A model generated the notes under the pieces. The model worked only from the letters and a program-made list of their open reading frames with translations, had not been told where the DNA came from and searched no databases. A DNA stretch of 64,000 bases, from assembly GCA_032717465.1 (NCBI GenBank), contig CM064681.1, forward strand, positions 17,092,916-17,156,915, given 5' to 3'. Both the position numbers and the translations under genes were made by a program. Source of the stretch: Coenobita brevimanus. Its lineage: Eukaryota > Arthropoda > Malacostraca > Decapoda > Coenobitidae. Each line of letters begins with the position of its first letter. The first letter of the stretch is position 1. Below are positions 55,952-64,000 of this stretch, piece after piece.

Positions 55952-56714
55952 CTATCTGTCATTTATATACACTAAAAAAATGATTGGTTCCAGCACTAAG
56001 CCCTGTGGAACTCCGCTAGTCATTTCCCTCCATGATGAGTAATTTCCCCCTAGTACTGAGCCCTGTGGAACTCCGCTAGTCATTTCCCTCCATGATGAGT
56101 AATTTCCCCTTAGTACTGTTCTCATTTCTCTCTTTTTTTTTTTTTTTTTTTGAAAATCTTGCATGCAACAAAACAGTTTGCCTCGGATTCCTCCTTGATG
56201 ATACAGTTTCCATAAAAGTCTTTGGTGTGGTATTCTGTCAAATACTTTCTTGAAAGCCAAATAGATACTGTCCACCCATCCTTCTCTTTTCTGTAATGTT
56301 TCTGTTACTCTATCATAGTAGCTAAACAGATTAGTAACACATGATTTTCCCTTTCTGAAACCAAATTGTCTTTCTGTTATCATATTGATTTCTCCAAATT
56401 TTTCTTATCAACTTTTCTAATACCTCGCTTACAACACTGGTTAGTGATACTGGTCGGTAGTTGAGTGGATTTTGTCTATTCCCTTTCTTGAATAAGGGGA
56501 CAATGTTTGCTTTCTTCCAAATATCAGGTAGTTTACCTTGTCTCAAAGATTTCTTGAAAATTAAGGATAATGGGTTACTTAACTCCTTTGCATTATCATG
56601 TAGCACCCAACATGAAATTTCATCAGGACCATTTGCTTTTCCTTTCCCTAATTTAATTAACTTCTCCCATATTTCTTTTTCTGAAATTTTATATCTGGTA
56701 ATGTGTGTGGGCAT
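55952..56714 (-). pseudogene. CR1-like RT core, copy 2
   Basis: Frames 56331-56714 and 55952-56383. Seen: GKANGPDEISCW, KSLRQGKLPDIWKKANIVPL, NYRPVSLTSVVSEVLEKL, then RQFGFRKGKSCVTNL, YLAFKKVFDRIPHQ (catalytic Asp changed to Ala: usually LDFKKAFD), and TSGVPQGSVL duplicated by a local 60-bp tandem duplication. A poly(T) run at 56133-56150 encodes a Lys run. Confidence 0.83.
55996..56115. repeat. 60-bp tandem duplication inside LINE RT
   Basis: Two almost identical units of GCCCTGTGGAACTCCGCTAG then CATGATGAGTAATTTCCCC at 60-bp spacing; copy 1 of the LINE has one unit (~893-960). The length is a multiple of three, so the frame is kept. Confidence 0.92.
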
Positions 56715-57239
56715 ACATGTTCCATATCATCCCTCAAAATTATTTTCTTCTGTAAAAACTGATTGGAAGTTCTTAGTGCTCCACAAATATCCTTCTCTTG
56801 TGTATAGATGATCCCCTCATCTGGAATGGATTGTATTTTATATTTTACTTTGGTTTTGCTTCTGATGTAGCTGTAAAATAGCTTCGGTTGATCACTACTT
56901 TTATTTATGATGTCCTCCTCAAACTGTTTTGGGGCTTCCCTCCTTATTCTTGTTTAATCGTTTCTTACCTGTTTATAGTTATTGTATGCCCTTTCACAAT
57001 TGTGTTTTCGGTACCTATTCCACAACAAGTCTCTTTTTTTTTTTTTCATTCTGTATTAAACAATTTCTTTATTTTTTTTCTGCTTCCTTGTGCTGTGAGA
57101 TGTATTTCTGGACTCCTATTTCATAAAGTGCACAGATTTTTTTTTTATACAGCATTTAAATCTTGTCCTCTGAGTTCCTTTTCCCAATCTATTTCTAAGA
57201 AGCACTTCTTTAGGTCATGGTAGTTTCCCTTTTCATCAT

Positions 57240-57461
57240 TTAGGCTTTTTTGTAAATTTCGTTGCCGTTAACTATGTCATATGCAATCCTGAAGTTGCAA
57301 TTTAGTACTGCGTGGTCGCTTTTGCCGAATGGAGGGTGATACATTAACTCATCAGTATCGTTTTCTTGCCTGGAAAATATAATATCTAACACTGAGGGTA
57401 CATGGAGTCTTCTTTTTCTGGTGCTTTCCCTTACATGTTGCATTAGGAAGAACTCCTGCAT
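57240..57461 (-). pseudogene. CR1-like endonuclease fragment, copy 2
   Basis: 73 residues: MQHVRESTRKRRLHVPSVLD, IIFSRQENDTDELMYHPPFG, then KSDHAVLNCNFRI with the Asp-His of the active site. Parallels ~2170-2320 of copy 1. Confidence 0.8.
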
Positions 57462-57778
57462 GAGACCCAGGAATTTTGGTCCCAGCAGCTTTCTTGGCTT
57501 ATTATATCTAGAGTACTTCCATTTATATTTGTATTAAAATCTCTGGTTAGTATAATGCTTTCTGATTTCCCTTTCATTCTATGTAGTAATGCTCTTAAAC
57601 TCTGAATTGTACTCTCTGCCAGATCCTCATATTTGCCTCTTTCTCATGTGTTTGATCTGGGTGACATGTATAAATTTGCTACAATTACTTTCCCTTCAGA
57701 TGTATTGGTCTCTACTGCAATCAGTTCTACTTGTAAGGGTATATCTAATTCAATTTCTTTGACTTTTTTCTTTGTTAA

Positions 57779-58018
57779 CCCATCCCGTCCAGGTGGCATG
57801 TATACATGACGACCTGGGGATGTCCAGGTGGCATGTATACATGATCTAGTGTTTTGTAGTATTATTGTTACTGTATTATTATTATTATTATTATAGCACC
57901 GTATTATAATATTGTATTATAGTTTTAGCTGAGAAATTATGGTTTAAATAATGGTGATTTTCAAGAAAAACACCTGCCAGTGGTTTGGGTGGTGAAAACA
58001 ACCCCCGGACATGATGGG
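57779..58018. mobile_element. 240-bp TTAA-flanked (piggyBac-type) MITE
   Basis: TTAA at 57775-57778 and 58019-58022; CR1 copy 1 has one TTAA at the same point (TAGTTAATATTATAATTCC, ~2636-2656), an empty-site control. The ends read CCCATCCCGTCCAGG and inverted CCCATCATGTCCGGG. A direct repeat GTCCAGGTGGCATGTATACA lies inside the left end. Confidence 0.92.
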
Positions 58019-58084
58019 TTAATATTATAATTCCTCCTCCTTTTTTTAAGTTCCTATCTCTTCTCCATATATTGTATTCCTCTA

Positions 58085-58087
<3 letters not shown>

Positions 58088-58129
<42 letters not shown>
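58088..58129. repeat. (GT)n microsatellite at LINE break
   Basis: About 21 GT dinucleotides starting where CR1 copy 2 loses homology with copy 1. Confidence 0.95.
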
Positions 58130-58130
<1 letters not shown>

Positions 58131-58351
58131 TAGAGTGCAATGCCACGAATGGCACGAAGAAATGCTTGAAAAGAAAAAAGTATTTTGGGGTCTTGTCATT
58201 TAACAATGTTTCGTGAGTTTTACTCAGATCTTATGTAACAATGCCTATAAATCTAATATATTCTAATAAAAAAGAAGTTTCATCACTCCCTTTCTTACAC
58301 TGCTTGACTATGACTCTCTTAGGAGAGATGAAAGAATCGATCCAGACCCTG

Positions 58352-58357
<6 letters not shown>

Positions 58358-58383
<26 letters not shown>

Positions 58384-58515
58384 TGATCAGAGCCCTGCCT
58401 TATTACTCTCTCTTTCCCTCTCTCTCTCTCTCTCTCTCTTGATCAGAGCCCTGCCTTATTACTCTCTCTTTCCCTCTCTCTCTCTCTCTCTCTCTTGATC
58501 AGAGCCCTGCCTTAT

Positions 58516-58551
<36 letters not shown>

Positions 58552-58569
58552 ATCAGAGCCCTGCCTTAT

Positions 58570-58617
<48 letters not shown>

Positions 58618-58650
58618 AATATGCACACACAGCCCTGCTGTGTTTCTCTC

Positions 58651-58735
<85 letters not shown>

Positions 58736-58740
58736 ACATC
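58358..58740. repeat. Minisatellite with embedded (CT)n, plus (CA)n
   Basis: TTGATCAGAGCCCTGCCTTA starts at 58383, 58439, 58495 and 58549 (56, 56 and 54 bp periods), each unit ending in (CT)n. A (CT)n-(CA)n-(CTGT)n tail follows, with (CA)n at ~58684-58734. Confidence 0.93.
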
Positions 58741-58779
58741 CCTGCCTATTGCCAAATGAAGTTAAAGCAGCAATCACTT

Positions 58780-59010
58780 GACGTCTATCTGTCTATCTGA
58801 CCATTTATCTATAACCAGAACCCTTAAATCCTTAAGTGGTGGCCACAAACAAATGGCCTCCTTGTCGCTTTTCATCTGCCATTTGGCTGCCCTCCCTCCA
58901 ACTCACACCTTCCTCTCTTTTGTATCTCCACTCAGTCCCTCCATCTCATCCTAGTCTCCCCATCCGTCTCTCCCCCTCTGTGACATACACTCTCCTGGAT
59001 AGTCTCTTTT
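58780..59010 (-). mobile_element. RTE-B LINE 3' end, third copy
   Basis: CCACAAACAAATGGCCTCC, CCATTTGGCTGCCCTCC and CCCTCCATCTCATCCT parallel 39750-39900 of the family B copy. The tail is a degraded CTAT/CTGT repeat (58785-58812). Strongly decayed. Confidence 0.75.
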
Positions 59011-59042
59011 TCTTTATTTTATTTTATTTTATTTTATTTTTT
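59011..59042. repeat. (TTTTA)n microsatellite
   Basis: About six TTTTA units following the RTE-B fragment. Confidence 0.85.
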
Positions 59043-59854
59043 TGCCCAGCCCGCCTCCAAGTAATTATCTTAACGCTTAATGTGACACCCACTTGATCAC
59101 CACAGCGCCCCTTCACTTCCTCCTTTGTCTGTTTCTTCACGTAACATATTCCATACGAGTAACTCATTTGCCGCGAAGGCATTTAATCAATTATTTCAAG
59201 CCTGCCGTAAATAGGAATCCCCTACATTGTAAGAGTAATTATAAATCTATACGACATGAATCAGGTCTCAGCAGCAGTTTATCTTACTCAACTACCCTTT
59301 CTTAAAGTCAAACATAACAGTGTTCTGGTCTTAAATTAATTTTGCAGTCTGTTCTTAAGACGATAACAGATATTATTTCTAGCTTCTTAAAAGTGACCGC
59401 AACAAGCCAGCTAGTTCTAGTGCAATTCGTATGATGGATAAGGGAAATCATGAACTGTTATTAATAAAGATCTGTATTATGTTGCATTTACAGTCTTACT
59501 GGGAAATTTTAGTATGTTATTTGCCTGTAAACCCAATCTAAAGTTCGTTCGCCACGAAATGTAGCATTTCGTACTCCGAATTAGGTGTCAGGCAGCTCAT
59601 TGTCAAAATACAAATCAGTGTGTTTGTAGACACTATCAAGAGATGGCTCCGACTCGCCCATGTCGTAAAATATAATCCTTTGAAATTCTAACACGCAGGC
59701 AGTACATTGTTCTTATACATCTAGTCTTAATTTTCATGTCTTTCACACCAAAAACATCGCCTAAAACACCGAAAATATAACGTTAACACGCAAAAATATT
59801 ATCAACATCAATCCCGACTTCTCCTTATCTTCCTTCATTTTTTGACCCTCTAGC

Positions 59855-59885
<31 letters not shown>

Positions 59886-60085
59886 GATATCATAGACGAG
59901 TTTCATTCTCTACTGGGTCTTGCACGGTAGATATTGCCCGGGAAAAGTCAAAGGTAGTAAGTCAGGATTAAGCCAACGTGTACGATTTTGATCTGATTAA
60001 AACAAAACATGACAGAAGGGGAAAGGGTGAGCAAAGAGTAAAGTGTTTCACTGTCTCATGACACTGCCAAACTTTCCGCCTTTTA
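59043..60085. other. Unassigned AT-rich sequence
   Basis: No gene or transposon recognised; an A-run of ~27 lies at 59859-59885. Confidence 0.5.
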
Positions 60086-60330
60086 ACTCAGGTTTATTCG
60101 CTTTGGATTAAACTTTGTAGAAGGATTTAAGGTTAAAGATAGATTAAATTGTTCAGTTTTGATAGAAATTAGATAAATGACAAGGTCACAGAACAGGGTC
60201 AGCTTAAAGATTTTTTATCCATTTTGAATGAAACTTAGTGGAGGAGTTCATGCTTGTGCAACAATTAAATATTTCAAGTTTGAGAACATTGGTCAAAGGT
60301 CAAGATCATAGAGTTAAGTCAAAAGCTCGG
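60086..60330 (+). repeat. Two diverged ~115-bp units with AAGGTCA motifs
   Basis: Unit 1 (~60090-60205): TTTATTCGCTTTGGATTAAA, then GTTCAGTTTTGATAGAAATT and CAAGGTCACAGA. Unit 2 (~60206-60325): TTTATCCATTTTGAATGAAA, then TTTCAAGTTTGAGAACATT and CAAAGGTCAAGATCATAGA. The order of blocks is the same; this resembles a dispersed repeat type I have seen in marine invertebrates. Confidence 0.62.
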
Positions 60331-60860
60331 GTACGAATTGATTGCAAGGTGTGGATCTTGCACTTTCGCACTGCTCCTTCTTGCTATTTTCTCCAGAAAA
60401 TTTTTACCTCAGGTTATTTTTTTGAAAGGGAATGGGTTGGTTAGAGCCTTCACTAATCCATTCATTACAATAATTCTCAAAGTTGAATAACATACAAAAG
60501 TCTTCAGACTTTTCTTACACAAAGACTGTAAAAACTTAATAAAATGGAGCATAAAAAGTTATTAAAATTTAAGATCATGTAGCAATGGCAATGCGTCAAT
60601 GCCATCGGAACAAGGTCAATCCAGTAAAACCACACGTAATGCTATCATTCTATGTATATTTTCGTAATTGGCATATTTTTGTGAACTGCATGGATGGTAA
60701 ATACTTATACCCGTATCAGGACACTTTTCGGGTACACTTCTCCAACACCATAATGGCACGTACGGCAATTAAAAAAAAAAATATGTAGCGACTGCCTCTA
60801 CTTTCTTCCCATGGTTTATGGAGTTCTGCCATCATTACAACTAAATACATCTGATTAAGA
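60331..60860. other. Unassigned sequence
   Basis: No supported gene. Short open frames without motifs. Confidence 0.45.
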
Positions 60861-60865
60861 TTTCA

Positions 60866-61024
<159 letters not shown>

Positions 61025-61353
61025 TCATCATCACGAACCGTTTGAGTATCCACTGCAGTACCGACCTATCCTTGCCGAAGTGGAGACGATACAGCCAATG
61101 TATCTCTACCAAGTGGCTTAGGTTGTCTAGTAGAGATTGTATGTAGGGTGAGAAGTGCTTGTAAGTGTGATTGTAATGTTGTTGTGGCTTTGGATATGTG
61201 TGTAGTCTGTGAACCAAGTGTAATCGGCCCACGCAAGCCGACTGGGTGCAAACATACTTTACAGTATGTGACACTGGTTCAACCACAGCACCCCTGGTGT
61301 CCGCCAATGCAGCACATGGCCAGGAGAACGCTTCCAAAGTTTAGTTCCTGGCG

Positions 61354-61364
61354 GAACGCGAACC
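61354..61364 (-). promoter_or_regulatory. RNA polymerase III B box of the SINE
   Basis: GGTTCGCGTTC against consensus GGTTCGANTCC; two mismatches. It lies ~32 bp downstream of the A box, as in tRNA genes. Confidence 0.75.
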
Positions 61365-61396
61365 CTCGCTCTCCAGTGTACGAAAACTCACACTTT

Positions 61397-61408
61397 ACCA
61401 CTGTACCA
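61397..61408 (-). promoter_or_regulatory. RNA polymerase III A box of the SINE
   Basis: TGGTACAGTGGT against consensus TRGYNNARNNGG; one mismatch at the last base. Confidence 0.75.
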
Positions 61409-61416
61409 CAGAGGCT

Positions 61417-61418
<2 letters not shown>

Positions 61419-61460
<42 letters not shown>
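61419..61460. repeat. (TA)n microsatellite between SINE and LTR
   Basis: About 20 TA dinucleotides between the SINE 5' end and the LTR. Confidence 0.95.
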
Positions 61461-61462
<2 letters not shown>

Positions 61463-62246
61463 TGTTACGGAACAGCAAAAGATAATGTACACTTTAAGTG
61501 AGAATACTAAAAATCACTACTGTCCCGTAAAGTTCCAGGTTCAAAACAAAAGAGTTAGGTAAAATTACAAGTTAAAGTTTAATGCTCAAACTAACAACAA
61601 AACATTCAGGACTCATAAGGATAATGTAATGGCAAAAAACAGGTTAAATATATGGTTAACTGCAATAGCCTCTATTAACACGAAATTAGCATGAGTAAAT
61701 TTATCTAAGTCAGCCCTGATAAAATGAAAATACCAGATAATACTCAGTGAATGCAAGATATATTATTACAGATACAAAATATTATTAATGATGGCTAACA
61801 TCCACTCACATGAATCACAAAATATCACTAGGCCTACGAATTAACAACTTATGCTATACAGTACAAGAACAAAATGCAATAACACTAATACTCAAATTAC
61901 ACAGCTGCTAGATGGTTGGAGACTTCCTGAGCACTCACAATAATAACTGTACAGGGGAGGACAGAGATATGAACAAAATGAGGAGTAGATCTAAGTGGCA
62001 ATTAATGCAGAGACTGAGCTCATTATATAGGGACCGGCAGAGCTTGATACAACTTGTAAGAAGGACGCGCAAATGAAGCCATGGGGACAAAGAGTGGACA
62101 ATCCTGCTCTGAACAACAGAAAGAACGACTTACTTTACTATAAGGGTAGAAGGGGGGAGTGAGGTAGAACATGCTCGTGATCAAACATGCAGCATACTGT
62201 ACGTTAGAATTACACAAAGGATGATGAAATCATAGGCTATGTAACA
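61463..62246 (-). repeat. 3' LTR of the Gmr1-like element
   Basis: 784 bp with inverted termini TGTTAC...GTAACA. Reading the element strand, it begins directly after the purine tract. The left end abuts AT-rich DNA (TATAAAT), so the target duplication cannot be verified without the other LTR. Confidence 0.82.
62021..62029 (-). promoter_or_regulatory. TATA-box-like element in the LTR
   Basis: The element strand reads CCCTATATAATGAGC, about 220 bp into the LTR, a likely pol II promoter position. Confidence 0.5.
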
Positions 62247-62258
62247 CCTCCCCACAAA
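62247..62258 (-). other. Polypurine-tract-like sequence
   Basis: TTTGTGGGGAGG immediately before the LTR start TGTTAC; the site where plus-strand synthesis is primed in LTR elements. Confidence 0.65.
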
Positions 62259-62307
62259 GAAAAAGAAATTTACAAAGGAAATTTCTTATTACTCTAAAAC
62301 AATCTGT

Positions 62308-64000
62308 CTAAAGTCTAGATAAGCAATCTGCAATAACATTTTCTTTCCCCTTGACATGTTATATGTCTAATGAATACTCCTGAAGAAGTAGACTCCATCT
62401 TGTCAATCTCTGATTTTTATCTTTAAACTTACTAAGGATTTTCAGTGGGTTATGATCGGTATAAATGACTATGGGGTCAAAACCAGAACACAAATAAAAA
62501 GAAAAATGCTGTAAACCCAAAATCAAGGCCAAAAGCTCTTTCTCAATAGTTGAGTAGTTCTTTTGAGGTGGAGTGAACTTCTTACTGTAATAAGATACAG
62601 GATGTTCAATACCCTGATCATCCTCTTGCAGCAAACCAGCCCCAGCTCCTGTTTCACTTGCGTCAACAGCCATCTTAAAAGGCTTAGCAAAATTTGGAGT
62701 AGCGAGCACTGGCTGACTTAATAGGATAGCTTTAAGTTTGCTGAAAGAGGATTCACAGTCATCGGTCCAGACAAATTTAACTCCCTTTTTCAGTAGGTCT
62801 GTAAGTGGTGATACAAGAAATGAAAGGTTTAGAAGAAATCTCCTGTAATAACCTACCATTCCCAAAAATCTTTGTAGCTCTTTCCTACTTTTAGGTCTGG
62901 GAAGATCACTTATAACCTGAACCTTAGCTCCTGGTGGTGCAACATGTCCATCACCAATTACGTACCCAAGGTACTGAACTTTAGCTTGACCAAACTCACA
63001 CTTTGATAAATTAGCTACAAGATTAGCCTGAACCAAACGCTCAAGAAATTTACTGACATGGCATAGGTGATCTTTCCAGTTGTCACTGAAGATTAATACA
63101 TCATCAATATAAAGAACACACCCTGCCAAACCCTCTGTTACAACATTCATGAGCTTCTGAAATGTGGCTGGTGCATTCTTCATACCATATGGCATTACAG
63201 AACATGCAAAAGTCTTTCCTAGTGTTACAAAACATGAGATCTCCCTAGCACGTTCAGTCATAGGTACTTGCCAATATCCCTTTAACAAATCAAACTTACT
63301 TATGTACCTAGCCTTTCCGATCTTGTCTATGCAATCTTCCACACGAGGGAGAGGGTAAGTGTCTGTTTTGGTTATCTGATTAACACGTCTGTGGTCGATG
63401 CAAAGCCGCTGTGACCCACCTGGCTTAGGGACTAGAGTGACAGGAGAACTGCACTTGCTCTGACAGGGCTCAATCATCTTGTGGTCCAACAGGTAGCCAA
63501 GCTCCTTCTGGATTAGAGGAACTTTCACTGGGTTCACACGGTAAGGAGGCAGTTTAATTGGCTTTGCGTCTCCAACATCGACATCATGCATCAACACAGT
63601 AGCTCTTCCTGGAGTGGCACGGAACACTTGCGGGTACTCCTGCAGTAATGCCGAAAACTCCTGCCTTTCCTCGGGAGGTAGATGAGAAAGCTTAGTCTGG
63701 AGATCATTCATGATATCAGGATTCTTCCCCAAACTATCACTCAGGCTCATGCTGCATGGGAGAGCTTCACTTGCAGACTCGGGTGGAACAGCTACAGTGC
63801 AGACTGGATTATTTTCGTCCCGCCTGTGATATAACTTTAGCATGTTGATGTGACAAAGTTGCTTGTTCTTTCTACGATCTGGTGTGGCGATGACATAGTT
63901 GACATCACTGAGTTTCTTCTCCACGAAATAAGGACCACTAAACTTGGCTTGAAGAGGTTGCCCATGCACCGGTAGCAGAATCAAAACCTGATCTCCTGAC
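62308..64000 (-). CDS. Gmr1-like pol: integrase C-terminus, RT, RNase H (partial; one nonsense codon)
   Basis: Open from the window edge. Counting from 63984: residues 1-55 are the integrase C-terminal GPY/F module (FSGPYFVEKKL, CHINMLKLYHRR); 75-145 linker (HLPPEERQEFSALLQEYPQV); 145-345 RT, with LCIDHRRVNQITKTDTYPLP, FDLLKGYWQV and LYIDDVLIFSD (YIDD at 292-295, intact); 370-430 connection (LGMVGYYRRF); 435-541 RNase H with DASETGAGAG, EKELLAL and IYTDHNPLKIL intact. An in-frame TAA (62359-62361) interrupts just before the HVKGKENVIAD motif; the natural end is a TAG at 62308-62310, ~60 bp before the purine tract. Otherwise well preserved, so this is the youngest-looking element here. Confidence 0.88.

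Larger units (their letters stand above)
54079..58087 (-). mobile_element. CR1-like LINE, copy 2, with three insertions
   Basis: Aligns with copy 1 from its 3' end to the endonuclease start. It ends (3' side, left) with two copies of TTCTTACCTAATTG at 54078-54105, a CR1-style short terminal repeat. Insertions relative to copy 1: hAT MITE 54117-54423, RTE-B fragment 55087-55788 and TTAA MITE 57779-58018. The 5' side stops at a (GT)n array (58088) where copy 1 continues. Confidence 0.88.
61463..64000 (-). mobile_element. Gypsy-type LTR retrotransposon with integrase upstream of RT (Gmr1-like), truncated by window edge
   Basis: Minus strand: integrase C-terminal domain, RT, RNase H, stop, purine tract, 3' LTR. 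In ordinary Ty3/Gypsy elements integrase follows RNase H. Here the GPY/F-type integrase end precedes RT, and pol stops right after RNase H. This Copia-like domain order is the defining trait of the Gmr1 group. The rest lies beyond 64000. Confidence 0.8.

Noticed and set aside
58383..58610. CRISPR-like array
   Set aside because: Regular spacing, but the 'spacers' are (CT)n runs and there are no cas genes; it is a eukaryotic minisatellite.
61340..61418. A genuine tRNA gene
   Set aside because: A and B boxes are present but the arms do not fold into a cloverleaf and the sequence continues into a SINE body with a (GAT)n tail.

Overview
What it is. This 64 kb window is eukaryotic repeat-dominated DNA, with no operons and no confident host gene. 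Long (TA)n, (CT)n, (CA)n and (GATA)n arrays lie among many LINE families, and the proteins of those families (a CR1-like one, an I-clade one and two jockey-like ones) look like ones I associate with decapod crustaceans. I infer an arthropod, most likely a decapod; no host gene confirms it. Nearly every recognisable coding stretch is a retrotransposon or DNA-transposon remnant.

Layout. 1-3931: CR1-like LINE (minus). 4.2-9.7 kb: foldback DNA, a decayed minisatellite, a TTAA-flanked (piggyBac-type) non-autonomous element, a hairpin MITE, a compound microsatellite and a Harbinger-like element. 9.7-13.1 kb: RTE-like LINE, family A, copy 1 (plus). 14.9-17.06 kb: jockey-like LINE (minus), followed by the only possible non-transposon ORF, a small helix-turn-helix protein (17083-17427). 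17.4-24 kb: mostly unrecognised sequence, microsatellites, an RTE-like 3' end and an inverted-repeat element. 24,047-34,343: a complete Ty3/Gypsy LTR retrotransposon with ~1.4 kb LTRs and a 5-bp target duplication (GTTTG); its 3' LTR carries a 2-kb TTAA element. 34.3-35.6 kb: RTE-like endonuclease. 36-36.6 kb: very long (AT)n arrays with a palindrome.

37.2-53.6 kb is a nest of transposons. One I-clade LINE (minus) was split by an RTE-like LINE (family B) and by two TTAA-type elements. The larger TTAA element contains a jockey-like LINE, which contains a hAT element with an intact 8-bp target duplication, which contains a second RTE-A copy with a 580-codon uninterrupted reverse-transcriptase ORF. 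54.1-58.1 kb: a second CR1-like copy, itself broken by a hAT MITE, an RTE-B fragment and a TTAA MITE. 58.1-61.4 kb: minisatellite, another RTE-B end, unrecognised AT-rich DNA and a tRNA-derived SINE between two (TA)n arrays. 61,463-64,000: the 3' LTR and most of pol of a second Gypsy-type element whose integrase tail lies upstream of reverse transcriptase, a Gmr1-like order; it runs off the window.

How the parts act together. The autonomous families (LINEs, Gypsy) would have supplied copies by reverse transcription. The TTAA, hAT and Harbinger-like elements have no transposase here and would have depended on enzymes encoded elsewhere. Paralogous copies inside the window act as empty-site controls, so several insertions can be defined to the base. 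Microsatellites repeatedly sit at LINE and SINE 3' ends, suggesting retroposition seeded many of them.
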